Assembly: GCF_014203895.1 (NCBI RefSeq)
Contig: NZ_JACHJY010000009.1
Coordinates: 62,001 to 126,000, forward strand
Direction: 5' to 3'
DNA: 64,000 nucleotides
Source: Streptomyces nymphaeiformis
GTDB lineage: Bacteria; Actinomycetota; Actinomycetes; Streptomycetales; Streptomycetaceae
Shown here piece after piece: positions 1-7,806 of this stretch. Each line of letters starts with the position of its first letter. The first letter of the stretch is position 1. Below the pieces are notes generated by a model. The model worked only from the letters and a program-made list of their open reading frames with translations, made no database searches and had not been told where the DNA came from. Both the position numbers and the translations under genes were made by a program.

Positions 1-447
1 AAGCTGGTCGCCGACGGGGCGAAGGTGCTGCTCGACGAGTCCGACCTGTGGCCCGACAAGAAGTTCGTCATCACGAACATCATCGTGTCGCAGAAGTTCC
101 TCAAGGAGCACCCGGACGTCGTCGAGGCGTTCCTGCGCGGCTCGGTGAAGACCAACGAGTGGATCAACGCCAACCAGGACAAGGCGAAGGCCTCGGCCAA
201 CGCCAAGCTGAAGGAGCTCTCGGGCAAGGCACTGGGCGCGAAGGTGATCGACGCCGCGTGGCCGTCCATCCAGTTCACCAACGACCCGCTGGCGGCCACC
301 CTGCAGGCCCAGGCCGACCACGCGGTGAAGGCCGGTCTCCTGGAGAAGCCCGAACTGTCCGGCATCTACGACCTGAAGCCGCTCAACAAGGTCCTGAAGG
401 CCGCGGGTCAGCCCGAGGTCTCCGACGCCGGTCTCGGCGCGAAGTAA
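1..447 (+). CDS. ssuA: Sulfonate/nitrate-type ABC substrate-binding protein, C-terminal part
   Basis: Only the last 148 codons are present; the frame is open to the left window edge. The protein would be the exported lipoprotein that captures an aliphatic sulfonate, sulfate ester or similar anion and delivers it to the membrane complex encoded just downstream. The visible part has the lysine-rich helical C-terminal lobe of SsuA/TauA/NrtA-like proteins, with the segment ITNIIVSQKFLKEHPDVVEAF typical of the family at about residues 24-44 of the fragment. It is followed after 33 bases by the ATPase and permease genes, so an operon is likely. The sulfur role is inferred from the sirohydrochlorin chelatase further downstream; nitrate or taurine binding cannot be excluded from this fragment. 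Confidence 0.8.
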   Translation, partial: KLVADGAKVLLDESDLWPDKKFVITNIIVSQKFLKEHPDVVEAFLRGSVKTNEWINANQDKAKASANAKLKELSGKALGAKVIDAAWPSIQFTNDPLAATLQAQADHAVKAGLLEKPELSGIYDLKPLNKVLKAAGQPEVSDAGLGAK

Positions 448-480
448 CAGCCCGCAGCTGATCCCCAGGAGGTGACGACC

Positions 481-1275
481 ATGGCCACGACCGCGACGCT
501 CGCCAAGGCCGAGGACCGTGCGGCGGTGACCCATGCCGCCCGCATCGAGCATGTCTCCAAGTCCTTCGGCGGACCCGCCGGCGGGCAGCTCGTCCTCGAC
601 GACATCTCGCTCGATGTCGCCCCCGGCGAGTTCGTCACCCTCCTGGGCGCCTCGGGCTGCGGAAAGTCCACGCTGCTCAACCTGGTCGCCGGGCTCGACC
701 GGCCGTCCGCGGGGTCCATCGAGACCCCCGGCGGCCGGCCGGCCCTGATGTTCCAGGAGCACGCCCTCTTCCCGTGGCTCACCGCGGGCAAGAACATCGA
801 ACTGGCCCTGCGGCTGCGCGGGGTGCCCAAGGCCGAGCGCCGCGACGAGGCCGAGCGGCTGCTCACCCTCGTCCGGCTCGGCGGCTCGTACGACAAGCGG
901 GTCCACGAGCTGTCCGGCGGCATGCGGCAGCGCGTCGCGCTGGCCCGCGCGCTCGCCCAGGACAGCGACCTGCTCCTGATGGACGAGCCGTTCGCCGCGC
1001 TCGACGCCATCACCCGGGACGTGCTGCACGACGAGCTGACCCGGATCTGGCGGGAGACGAAGCTGTCGGTGCTCTTCGTCACGCACAACGTGCGCGAGGC
1101 CGTGCGGCTGGCCGAGCGCGTCGTCCTCCTCTCGTCCCGGCCCGGCCGGATCGCGCACGAGTGGACCATCGACATCCCTCAGCCGCGCCGCATCGAGGAC
1201 TCCGCCGTCGCGGAGCTGTCCCTCGAGATCACCGAGCACCTGCGTGGGGAGATCCGCCGCCATGGCCAGCACTGA
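481..1275 (+). CDS. ssuB: ABC transporter ATPase, SsuB/TauB type
   Basis: Cytoplasmic ATPase that powers the importer formed with the flanking binding protein and permease. Walker A GASGCGKST lies at residues 56-64, the signature LSGGMRQR at 144-151, Walker B LLLMDEP at 164-170 and the switch His in VTHN. The Q-loop FQEHALFPW is typical of the SsuB/TauB/NrtD group. I take ATG 481 as start because AGGAGG at 467-472 lies 8 bases upstream; the GTG at 472 overlaps that ribosome binding site and is less likely. The 264-residue length is normal. The stop overlaps the start of the permease gene by 14 bases, suggesting translational coupling. Confidence 0.93.
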   Translation: MATTATLAKAEDRAAVTHAARIEHVSKSFGGPAGGQLVLDDISLDVAPGEFVTLLGASGCGKSTLLNLVAGLDRPSAGSIETPGGRPALMFQEHALFPWLTAGKNIELALRLRGVPKAERRDEAERLLTLVRLGGSYDKRVHELSGGMRQRVALARALAQDSDLLLMDEPFAALDAITRDVLHDELTRIWRETKLSVLFVTHNVREAVRLAERVVLLSSRPGRIAHEWTIDIPQPRRIEDSAVAELSLEITEHLRGEIRRHGQH

Positions 1276-2155
1276 AACCACCCTGAAGGAGCAGAAGACC
1301 GACGACCTCGCCGGGCTCGAAGCCGGTCTGGACGCCCTCGACAGCGTGCAGATCCGGCGGACCCCGGTCGGCGAGGTGCTGGTCAAGAAGGTGCTCCCGC
1401 CGGTCGTCGCCGTCGTGCTCGTCCTGGTGGTGTGGCAGCTCCTGGTGTCCTTCAAGGTCACCGACGAGTACAAGCTTCCGGCGCCGTCCGCCGTGTGGGA
1501 CAGCCTGACCGTGATGTGGCGGGAGGGGACGCTGTTCAGCGTCCTGTGGACCAGCGTGTCCCGGGCCCTGTACGGCTTCGTCCTGGCGCTCGCGATCGGC
1601 ACCCCGCTGGGCCTGCTCGTCTCCCGCGTGAAGTTCGTGCGCGCGGCGATCGGCCCGATCCTCGCGGGCCTCCAGTCGCTGCCCTCGGTGGCCTGGGTGG
1701 CGCCGGCCGTCCTGTGGCTCGGCCTCAACGACAGCATGATGTACGCGGTGATCCTGCTCGGCGCGGTCCCGTCGATCGCCAACGGCCTCGTCGCCGGCGT
1801 CGACCAGGTCCCGCCGCTGTTCCTGCGGGCCGGGCAGACGCTCGGCGCGACGGGCGTCAAGGGCGCCTGGTACATCGTGATGCCGGCCGCGCTCCCCGGC
1901 TACCTGGCCGGCCTCAAGCAGGGCTGGGCGTTCTCCTGGCGCTCGCTGATGGCCGCGGAGATCATCGCCTCCTCGCCGGACCTGGGCCTCGGCCTCGGCC
2001 AGCTCCTGGAGAACGGCCGCAACAACATCGACATGGCCGGGATCTTCCTGGCGATCATCCTGATCCTGCTCGTCGGCATCGCCATCGACCTGCTCATCTT
2101 CAGCCCGCTGGAGCGCGCGGTCCTGCGCCGCCGCGGCCTGCTCGCGAGGGGCTGA
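1262..2155 (+). CDS. ssuC: ABC transporter permease, SsuC type
   Basis: Integral membrane subunit of the sulfonate-type importer, 297 residues. A first membrane helix lies near residues 46-62, followed by the BPD_transp_1 core with several hydrophobic segments. The EAA-like cytoplasmic loop for ATPase docking is seen as LRAGQTLGATGVKGAWYIVMP, typical of SsuC/TauC. The N-terminus is a charged 40-residue cytoplasmic extension. Start ATG 1262 is preceded by GGGGAG at 1246-1251; GTG 1244 is possible but has no spacing advantage. The gene overlaps ssuB by 14 bases and is followed after only 8 bases by the chelatase gene, so all four genes are probably one transcript. Confidence 0.92.
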   Translation: MASTETTLKEQKTDDLAGLEAGLDALDSVQIRRTPVGEVLVKKVLPPVVAVVLVLVVWQLLVSFKVTDEYKLPAPSAVWDSLTVMWREGTLFSVLWTSVSRALYGFVLALAIGTPLGLLVSRVKFVRAAIGPILAGLQSLPSVAWVAPAVLWLGLNDSMMYAVILLGAVPSIANGLVAGVDQVPPLFLRAGQTLGATGVKGAWYIVMPAALPGYLAGLKQGWAFSWRSLMAAEIIASSPDLGLGLGQLLENGRNNIDMAGIFLAIILILLVGIAIDLLIFSPLERAVLRRRGLLARG

Positions 2156-2163
2156 ACCGGACC

Positions 2164-2907
2164 GTGAACCGCCCCGTCCTCCTCGTGATCGCCCACGGCA
2201 GCCGCGACCCGCGGCACGCGGCGACCGTCCAGGCGCTCGTGCGCCGGGCCGGTGCGCTGCGGCCGGGGCTGCGCGTGGAGACGGCGTTCCTGGACTTCAA
2301 CCTGCCGTCGGTGCCGGGGGTCCTGGACCGCCTGGCCGCCGACGGGGTACGGGAGGTCGTGGCCCTGCCGCTCCTCCTGACCCGGGCCTTCCACGCGAAG
2401 GCCGACATCCCCGCCGTACTGCGCCAGGCCCCTCCGTCCCTGGGCATCCGCCAGGCGGAGGTCCTCGGCCCGTCGCCGCTGCTGATCGCGGCGGTGGAGC
2501 GGCGGCTGTACGAGGCGGGCCTCACGCCCGCCGACAAGAGCGCGACCGGGGTCGTCCTGGCCTCGGCGGGCTCCACGGACCCGGAGGCGATCGCGGTGAT
2601 CGCAGAAACGGCGCGGGAGCTGCGGCGCACCGGTTGGTGCTCCGTGCGGCCCGCGTTCGCCTCCGCATCTCTCCCGCGTACGGAGGACGCCGTCCGGGCC
2701 CTGCGCTCGGAGCCGGGCGTCCGGCGGGTGGCGGTCGCCCCGTACGTGATAGCCCCGGGCCGCCTCCCGGACCGCATCGCGGCGGGCGCTGCCGGGGCCG
2801 ACGTCCTGGCGGACGTCCTCGGCCCCTCCCCCGAACTGGCCCGCCTGCTCCTGGAGCGGTACGACGGGGCCCACGCGGTGGACGGCGCGGTCGCCAGGAC
2901 GGCTTAG
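2164..2907 (+). CDS. Sirohydrochlorin chelatase (CbiX/SirB-like)
   Basis: Predicted cytoplasmic chelatase that inserts Fe2+ (or Co2+) into sirohydrochlorin, the last step to siroheme, the cofactor of sulfite and nitrite reductases. The N-terminal repeat has AHGSRDPR (residues 10-17), whose His is a metal ligand in the CbiX family, then FLDFNLPSV and LPLLLTRAFHAKADIP with the second expected His. A second, more diverged repeat follows, as in long SirB/CbiX forms; 247 residues is normal. Start GTG 2164 lies 8 bases after the permease stop. The position right behind ssuABC fits sulfate or sulfonate assimilation. Its stop overlaps the convergent next gene by 4 bases. Confidence 0.88.
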   Translation: MNRPVLLVIAHGSRDPRHAATVQALVRRAGALRPGLRVETAFLDFNLPSVPGVLDRLAADGVREVVALPLLLTRAFHAKADIPAVLRQAPPSLGIRQAEVLGPSPLLIAAVERRLYEAGLTPADKSATGVVLASAGSTDPEAIAVIAETARELRRTGWCSVRPAFASASLPRTEDAVRALRSEPGVRRVAVAPYVIAPGRLPDRIAAGAAGADVLADVLGPSPELARLLLERYDGAHAVDGAVARTA

Positions 2908-3476
2908 GCCTTCGGGTTCCGGCCGCTGATCGCCAGGGCGCGGTCGAGGGCCGGTGCGTCGTCGGGGACGTCGACGACCGCGGCGAAGCCCTCGTACTGG
3001 CGGTACATCTCCGCGTACCGCTCGACCACGCCGAGCAGGAAGACGGCCGTCTCCTCCGGCAGGGTGAAGTCCTGTCCGGTGGAGCGGGCCAGGTCCCAGC
3101 CGTGCAGGGCGAGTTCCTCGACGAGCATGGCGGCGATCTCGGGGGCCGGCATGGCGCTGCCGACCATGTCGATCTCCCCCTCCCAGGCCTCCGGCCGCTC
3201 CCACGCGGCCAGGGCCCGGTCGAGCTGGGCCGCGTACGCCTCGGCCCAGCCGTCCTCTCCGGCGAAGTCCCGCTGGACGGTCTCCTCGGGGAGCTGGGTG
3301 CGCAGGGCCCGGTGTTCGAGGCCGTGCGCGGAGTAGAGGACCAGGTGGTTGGCGAGTTCGCGGACGGTCCAGTCGGTGCAGACGGAGGGTTCCCCGAGCT
3401 GCTCGACGGTGACGGCGCGGGCGACGCGGCGCGCCTCGGCGGCGCAGGCGGTGAGGTGGGTGTGCATCTCGTTCAT
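2904..3476 (-). CDS. Mycothiol-dependent maleylpyruvate isomerase/DinB-fold family protein (TIGR03086-like)
   Basis: A 190-residue protein with a four-helix DinB-like fold, judged from CTDWTVRELANHLV (about residues 33-46) and the mid-chain VEELALHGWDLARSTGQ. These are hallmarks of the actinobacterial mycothiol-dependent maleylpyruvate isomerase N-terminal family, whose conserved His residues usually hold a metal. The substrate cannot be read from sequence. ATG 3476 is used as start; an in-frame ATG at 3467 lies at better spacing from GGGAG and is a real alternative. It is transcribed toward the chelatase gene and overlaps its stop by 4 bases. No partner gene of a ring-cleavage pathway is near, so a role in aromatic degradation is not supported here. 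Confidence 0.75.
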   Translation of the reverse strand: MNEMHTHLTACAAEARRVARAVTVEQLGEPSVCTDWTVRELANHLVLYSAHGLEHRALRTQLPEETVQRDFAGEDGWAEAYAAQLDRALAAWERPEAWEGEIDMVGSAMPAPEIAAMLVEELALHGWDLARSTGQDFTLPEETAVFLLGVVERYAEMYRQYEGFAAVVDVPDDAPALDRALAISGRNPKA

Positions 3477-3556
3477 GCTCCCGACGCTACGGGCCGCCCG
3501 GCCGCTCCGTCTTGAACTTTCGCGACACCCGGTCGCCGGGCGGCGACCGGGGTCGG

Positions 3557-4081
3557 TCAGGCGAAGGTGAACGTGAGGTGCCTCACGACCTTGCCGTCCA
3601 CAATGGTCGTGTCGGAGTGGACCGTGCCGCGGGCCTTGGCGTACCTCCCGGTGCCGCCGGTGATCGCGTTGTCGAACGAAGGGGGCGGGCCCGGGTTGAG
3701 GGTGCCGAAGTACATCCCCTGCGCGGTGATCTGGCCGTCCGGGAGGGCGTAGGTCACGATGCACTCCTCCGCTCCACCGGGGTCGCCCTCCACCGCCGCC
3801 CGGGTGAGGACGCAGGTGCCGCCGCTCTCGCCGACCACGTTGCCGCCCTCGTCTTTGAGGATCGACCGGACGACGACCCGATCGCCCTGCGCGGCGGGGC
3901 CGCCGGGGTTCACGGGGAAGGGGGTCCGCTGCGCGAGCTCGGCGGTGAGGGTGAGGACAGGGGCCCTGCCCTTGGCCTGGGCGGAACCGGCCCCGGTCGC
4001 GGCGGAGGTGACGGGGGCGCAGGCGAGGAGGGCGGCGAGCGCGGTGGCCGTGCCGAGGCAGGCTGCTCTGACGGGACGCAT
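3557..4081 (-). CDS. Secreted allene-oxide-cyclase/dirigent-like beta-barrel protein
   Basis: A 174-residue exported protein. It begins with a classic Sec signal (MRPVRAACLGTATALAALLA, cleavage probably after TSAA near residue 28). The mature part reads as a small beta barrel. The C-terminal block AITGGTGRYAKARGTVHSD followed by VRHLTFTF is the signature region of AOC-barrel/dirigent-like proteins, common in Streptomyces but of unknown function in bacteria. Two cysteines (CVLTR and ECIVTYAL) could form a disulfide. It is monocistronic; the upstream 200-base gap holds a perfect palindrome at 4199-4216. Enzyme activity is not implied; the plant name refers to fold only. Confidence 0.75.
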   Translation of the reverse strand: MRPVRAACLGTATALAALLACAPVTSAATGAGSAQAKGRAPVLTLTAELAQRTPFPVNPGGPAAQGDRVVVRSILKDEGGNVVGESGGTCVLTRAAVEGDPGGAEECIVTYALPDGQITAQGMYFGTLNPGPPPSFDNAITGGTGRYAKARGTVHSDTTIVDGKVVRHLTFTFA

Positions 4082-4198
4082 GGTGCGGCTCCTGAGGTCG
4101 GTGCACAGGGATGGTCGTCCGGACTCGGATGGTCCGGAGACATATGCATAACCTCGGCCCGGCCGTCGCCCGGAGCGTTCGGGCGCGACCCACCGGAA

Positions 4199-4216
4199 GA
4201 TCCGACCGGTCGGATC
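4199..4216. terminator. Perfect 18-bp palindrome between two leftward genes
   Basis: GATCCGACCGGTCGGATC is a perfect dyad. It lies 65 bases beyond the stop of the leftward DsbA-fold gene and about 118 bases before the start of the next leftward gene. It could fold as a terminator-like hairpin, although no T-run follows on the minus strand, or serve as an operator for the secreted protein gene. Sequence alone does not decide. Confidence 0.45.
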
Positions 4217-4280
4217 AACCCGTGACGGCTGCCTGGAGTACGGGGCTTCGGCGTCCTGACCTGCCCATACGCCGTACGGT

Positions 4281-4907
4281 CTAGCTGAAGTCCAGGCCGC
4301 CCGTGCGGGTGCGCTTGAGCTCGAAGAGGTCCGGGTGGTTGGCCAGGACGCGGAAGCTGTCGAAGAGTTCGGCGGCGTCCTCGCCGCGCGGGATGGCGCG
4401 CAGGACCGGGCCGAACCAGACGGTGCCGTCGACGTGGATCGTCGGGGTGCCGACGTACCCCTCCCCCTCGGACTCCTTGCCCGCGTCGTGGCTGCGGCGG
4501 ACCAGCTCGTCGTACGACGGGTCGTGCGCGGCGGCCGCGAGTTCGGGGGCGAGCCCGAGCTCGTTGAGCGATTCGGCGATGACGGCGTCGAAGTCCTTCT
4601 GCTTCTTCTCGTGGATGCGGGTGCCGTACGCGGTGTAGAGCGGGCGCAGGATCTCCTCGCCGTGCTGTTCGGCGGCGGCGGCGGCAACGCGGACGGGGCC
4701 GATGGAGGCGTCGACGAGCTCGCGGTACCAGTCGGGAAGGGTGTTGCCCTCGTTGTGGAAGTACAGGCTCATGACCTTGAAGCGGAGGTCGATGTCCCGG
4801 TGGTTCTCGACTTCCAGCATCCAGCGGGAGGTGATCCACGCGAAGGGGCAGGCGGGGTCGAAGTAGAAGTCGACGGTCGGACGGGGCTTGGTCTCGTTGT
4901 TCGTCAT
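4281..4907 (-). CDS. DsbA-fold oxidoreductase, mycothiol-dependent nitroreductase type
   Basis: A 208-residue thioredoxin-fold protein of the DsbA/FrnE group. The active-site region is VDFYFDPACPFAWITSRW, with a single Cys in CPFAW near residue 21, as in the mycobacterial mycothiol-dependent reductase Rv2466c, which also has a CP-W type site. The cis-proline loop is GYVGTPTIHVDG near residue 155. The protein probably acts in the cytoplasm on mycothiol-linked redox reactions, since no signal peptide is seen. Start is ambiguous between ATG 4907 and ATG 4913; neither has a strong ribosome binding site. Physiological substrate unknown. Confidence 0.82.
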   Translation of the reverse strand: MTNNETKPRPTVDFYFDPACPFAWITSRWMLEVENHRDIDLRFKVMSLYFHNEGNTLPDWYRELVDASIGPVRVAAAAAEQHGEEILRPLYTAYGTRIHEKKQKDFDAVIAESLNELGLAPELAAAAHDPSYDELVRRSHDAGKESEGEGYVGTPTIHVDGTVWFGPVLRAIPRGEDAAELFDSFRVLANHPDLFELKRTRTGGLDFS

Positions 4908-4981
4908 GACCATGAATCTAGTCGGCAGATGGCCCGGTGCCACGGGCCATTTCCCGGTTGTTCCCCTGGGCCAATCAGGGG

Positions 4982-5536
4982 TCAGTCCTCGTGTGTCATC
5001 TCGACGAGTTTGACCACGGTGTTCCAGTTCCGGCCGGTGGCGACCAGCCCCTTCACGACGGACGGGCGGGAGACCGCGTCGCCCAGCTTGGACTTCCCGA
5101 GGCCCTCGGGGGTGTAGAGGTAGAGCACGCGGTCGCCGAGGGCGAAGTCCTCGGGCAGGAAGGCCTCGCGGTCGAGGGAGGCGAAGCGCTCGGGGTCGGC
5201 GGGACCGGAGTAGTAGATGGCGTGGAGCTGCTTGCCCTGGAGTTCGGCGGCCGGGAAGGGGCAGTCGGCGGCGACGGCGGCGAGGTAGTCGCCGTCGCGG
5301 ACGAGGCAGTCGACGCGGAAGCCGAAGCGTTCCTCGACGGCGTCTTCGAGCGCGGCCCGCAACTCCTCCTCTCCCGCGCCGGAATCGGTGGTGAAGACGG
5401 CGTTGCCGCTCTGGAGGTAGGTGCGGACGTCCGTGTGCCCGAGCCCTTCGAGGAGGCTCCGGAGCTCCGCCATGGGGACCTTGCGGCGGCCGCTCACGTT
5501 GATACCGCGGAGCAGGGCCGCGTACGTCTTCGTCAT
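4982..5536 (-). CDS. DUF1697 family protein
   Basis: A 184-residue soluble protein that matches the DUF1697 family throughout. The start reads YAALLRGINVSGRRKVPMAEL, then TYLQSGNAVFTT near residue 40, and the end has GKSKLGDAVSRPSVVKGLVATGRNWNTV, all family signatures. Length is normal. Function in bacteria is unknown. Start ATG 5536 is the first in-frame ATG before the RGINV motif. It lies 74 bases beyond the start of the DsbA-fold gene in the same direction, so the two may be co-transcribed, but there is no overlap to prove this. Confidence 0.85.
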   Translation of the reverse strand: MTKTYAALLRGINVSGRRKVPMAELRSLLEGLGHTDVRTYLQSGNAVFTTDSGAGEEELRAALEDAVEERFGFRVDCLVRDGDYLAAVAADCPFPAAELQGKQLHAIYYSGPADPERFASLDREAFLPEDFALGDRVLYLYTPEGLGKSKLGDAVSRPSVVKGLVATGRNWNTVVKLVEMTHED

Positions 5537-5674
5537 GGACCTCAATGTATGGCCACCGCGCCTCGTGGGGGGCGGCACGATGGCCGGTTCGAACACTGTC
5601 CGATGGCGGGGGCGCGGAGAAGACCCTTCACCCATCTGTGACTTATTCAACAAGGTTTCGTAATGACGAATCCG

Positions 5675-6967
5675 TCATCTGCGCTGATAGCGGGCGAGGA
5701 CCCGGTTGCCGTCCTCGACCAGGCGTCTGCGCAGCTCGGCCCGGTCGATGGCGCCGCTGTAGTACTCCTGGAAGGCCGGGGTCGCCACCTTGTCCTTCCA
5801 CTCGGGATAGCCGCGCACGGACTGCGCGGGCGCGGGCCGCAGGTGCCGCGCCACCGCCGCCCCGGTCGCCCAGCCGTCGCGCGCGGTGTGCAGGGAGGGG
5901 TCGGCGAGCGCGGCCGTGCCGGTGGGCAGCATCCAGTCGCCGCGGGCGAGCCGCACCATGTTCGCCGGGCGCAGGAAGAAGTCGAGGAACCGCGCGGCCT
6001 CCTTCTTGTGGGGGCTGCCCTCGGCGATCGACAGGGTCTGCGGGGAGACGCCCTGGGCGAGCCCCTCGTCGCCGGCGGGCGCGGGCAGCACGGTCCACTC
6101 GAAGCCCTCGGGTGCCTGCTGGGCGATCTGCTGACGGTAGGCGAAGCCGAGGGGGACCATGGCGTACTTGCCGGCGAAGAAGCCGGGGAGGGTGTCGGAG
6201 CCGCCGCTGCCGAGCGTGGTGCGCGGGGCGGTCCGGTCGGTGGCGACCTGGTCGTGGACGGTGCCGGGGACGATGCCGTCGGCCTCGGTGAAGTCGACTG
6301 TGACCCGGCCGTCGGGGTCCCGGTGGAAGAGCCGCCCGCCCGCGGAGACGCCGAGGTTGAGGCTGACGGAGACGGGTTCCCTGAGGGGCCAGGCGACCGC
6401 GTACCGGCCGGGGCCCATGGTGCGGGTGAGGTCCTGGGCGATCTGCCGGAACTCGCTCCAGCTCCAGGGCTTCTCCGGGGTGGGGACGCGGACTCCGGAG
6501 GACTCCAGGATCTTCCGGTTGGCGATGAGGACGCGCGGTTCCTGGAGGAAGGGCACGCCGTAGACGCCCTCGCCGAAGGTGGTGGTCTCCCAGCTGCGGG
6601 CGGGGATGTCGGCGCGCAGCCGCTCGGGCAGCAGCGGGCGGAGGTCGGCGAGGTGGCCACCGTAGGCGAAGTCGGCCAGGTCGTCGGAGGCGTCGTGGAT
6701 GATGTCGGGCGCCTCGCCGCCCTCGAAGGAGGTGAGGAGCTGGTCGTGGACGGAGTCCCAGCTGCCCTGGACGTAGTCGACCTGGACGTCGGGGTGGCCG
6801 GCGTTCCACTCGTCCACCAGTTGCCGGTTGGCGTCGACGGACTCCTTCTGCCAGGCCAGGGACTGGAATCGGAGCCGTACGACACCGTCGTCGGGACCGT
6901 CGTCGCCGGCGGCGCAGCCGGTGAGGAGCAGGGCGAGGGAGGCGACGAGGCCGAGGAGCCGTCTCAT
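5675..6967 (-). CDS. Sugar ABC transporter substrate-binding lipoprotein (family 1)
   Basis: A 430-residue exported lipoprotein. The signal peptide ends in LLLTGCAAG, a clear lipobox with Cys 18. The mature protein resembles maltose/cellobiose-type solute-binding proteins: EWNAGHPDVQVDYVQGSW at about 52-69, EAPDIIHDAS near 84, and a late segment HKKEAARFLDFFL typical of this family. It starts with ATGA overlapping the stop of the upstream permease gene, so the order is permease, permease, binding protein. No ATPase gene accompanies the set; in Streptomyces such importers commonly share the MsiK ATPase encoded elsewhere. The transported sugar is not identifiable. Confidence 0.9.
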   Translation of the reverse strand: MRRLLGLVASLALLLTGCAAGDDGPDDGVVRLRFQSLAWQKESVDANRQLVDEWNAGHPDVQVDYVQGSWDSVHDQLLTSFEGGEAPDIIHDASDDLADFAYGGHLADLRPLLPERLRADIPARSWETTTFGEGVYGVPFLQEPRVLIANRKILESSGVRVPTPEKPWSWSEFRQIAQDLTRTMGPGRYAVAWPLREPVSVSLNLGVSAGGRLFHRDPDGRVTVDFTEADGIVPGTVHDQVATDRTAPRTTLGSGGSDTLPGFFAGKYAMVPLGFAYRQQIAQQAPEGFEWTVLPAPAGDEGLAQGVSPQTLSIAEGSPHKKEAARFLDFFLRPANMVRLARGDWMLPTGTAALADPSLHTARDGWATGAAVARHLRPAPAQSVRGYPEWKDKVATPAFQEYYSGAIDRAELRRRLVEDGNRVLARYQRR

Positions 6968-7806
6968 GACTTCACCGCCCCGGCGAGCATGCCGCCCGCG
7001 ATCCGTTTCTGGAGGAGGGCGAAGACGAGGAGGGACGGCAGGGTCGCGAGGAAGGCCGCGGCCGCGAGCGGGCCGAGGTCGGCGACGCCCTCGGCGCCGA
7101 GGAAGTGGGTGAGGACGACCGGCAGGGTCTGCTTCTCGGGGGTCTTGAGCAGGACGAGCGCGAAGAAGAACTCGTTCCAGGCGGTGACGAAGGCGAAGAG
7201 GGCGGTGGCGACGATGCCCGGGCCGAGCAGCGGGGCGGTGACCGAGACGAGGGTACGGATCCGGCCGGCGCCGTCGACGGCCGCGGCCTCCTCCAGCTCG
7301 GCCGGGACGGCCCGTACGTACCCCATGAGCATCCAGAGGGCGAAGGGCAGCGACCAGACCACGTACACCAGGACGAGGCCGGCGACGCTGTTGATCAGGT
7401 GCAGGTTCTTGAGGACGAGGAAGAGCGGGATGATCACGAGGACGAAGGGGAAGGCCTGGCTGATCACCACCCAGCCGGTGGCGGCCCCGGCGAGCCGGCC
7501 CCGGTGGCGGGCCGTCACATAGGCGAGCGGGGTGGCGACGGCCACCGCGATCACGGCGGCGCAGACGGCGGCGAGCAGGCTGTTCGCGGCGGCCCTGAGC
7601 AGCGGCTGCTCGTCGAAGGCCTGCCGGAAGTTGTCGAGGGTGGGGTCCTCCGGGATCCAGGTGGGGTGCAGCGAGGCCAGCTCGGGGGCGGGCTTGAAGG
7701 CCGTGGAGAGCAGCCAGAGGAAGGGGAAGGCGAGGAAGACCAGGTACGCGAGGAGGGCCAGGTACTGCCCCGCGCGCGCGGGCCCGCTCGTCCGGAGGGC
7801 GCTCAC
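6964..7806 (-). CDS. Sugar ABC transporter permease (MalG type)
   Basis: A 280-residue membrane protein with about six hydrophobic helices. The EAA loop reads ELEEAAAVDGAGRIRTLVSVT around residue 190, the site where the transporter ATPase docks. It is the MalG-like partner of the permease just upstream. Start GTG 7806 overlaps the upstream stop (GTGA), and its own stop overlaps the binding-protein start (ATGA), giving a tightly coupled operon. The order permease-permease-binding protein is the reverse of the usual arrangement, which has the binding protein first. Confidence 0.92.
   Translation of the reverse strand: MSALRTSGPARAGQYLALLAYLVFLAFPFLWLLSTAFKPAPELASLHPTWIPEDPTLDNFRQAFDEQPLLRAAANSLLAAVCAAVIAVAVATPLAYVTARHRGRLAGAATGWVVISQAFPFVLVIIPLFLVLKNLHLINSVAGLVLVYVVWSLPFALWMLMGYVRAVPAELEEAAAVDGAGRIRTLVSVTAPLLGPGIVATALFAFVTAWNEFFFALVLLKTPEKQTLPVVLTHFLGAEGVADLGPLAAAAFLATLPSLLVFALLQKRIAGGMLAGAVKS

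Noticed and set aside
5643..6885. Long open frames antisense to the sugar-binding lipoprotein gene and similar mirror frames across the window
   Set aside because: High-GC codon bias leaves all frames open; their proteins are Arg/Pro/Ala-rich with no motifs, and the opposite frame encodes a clear protein.
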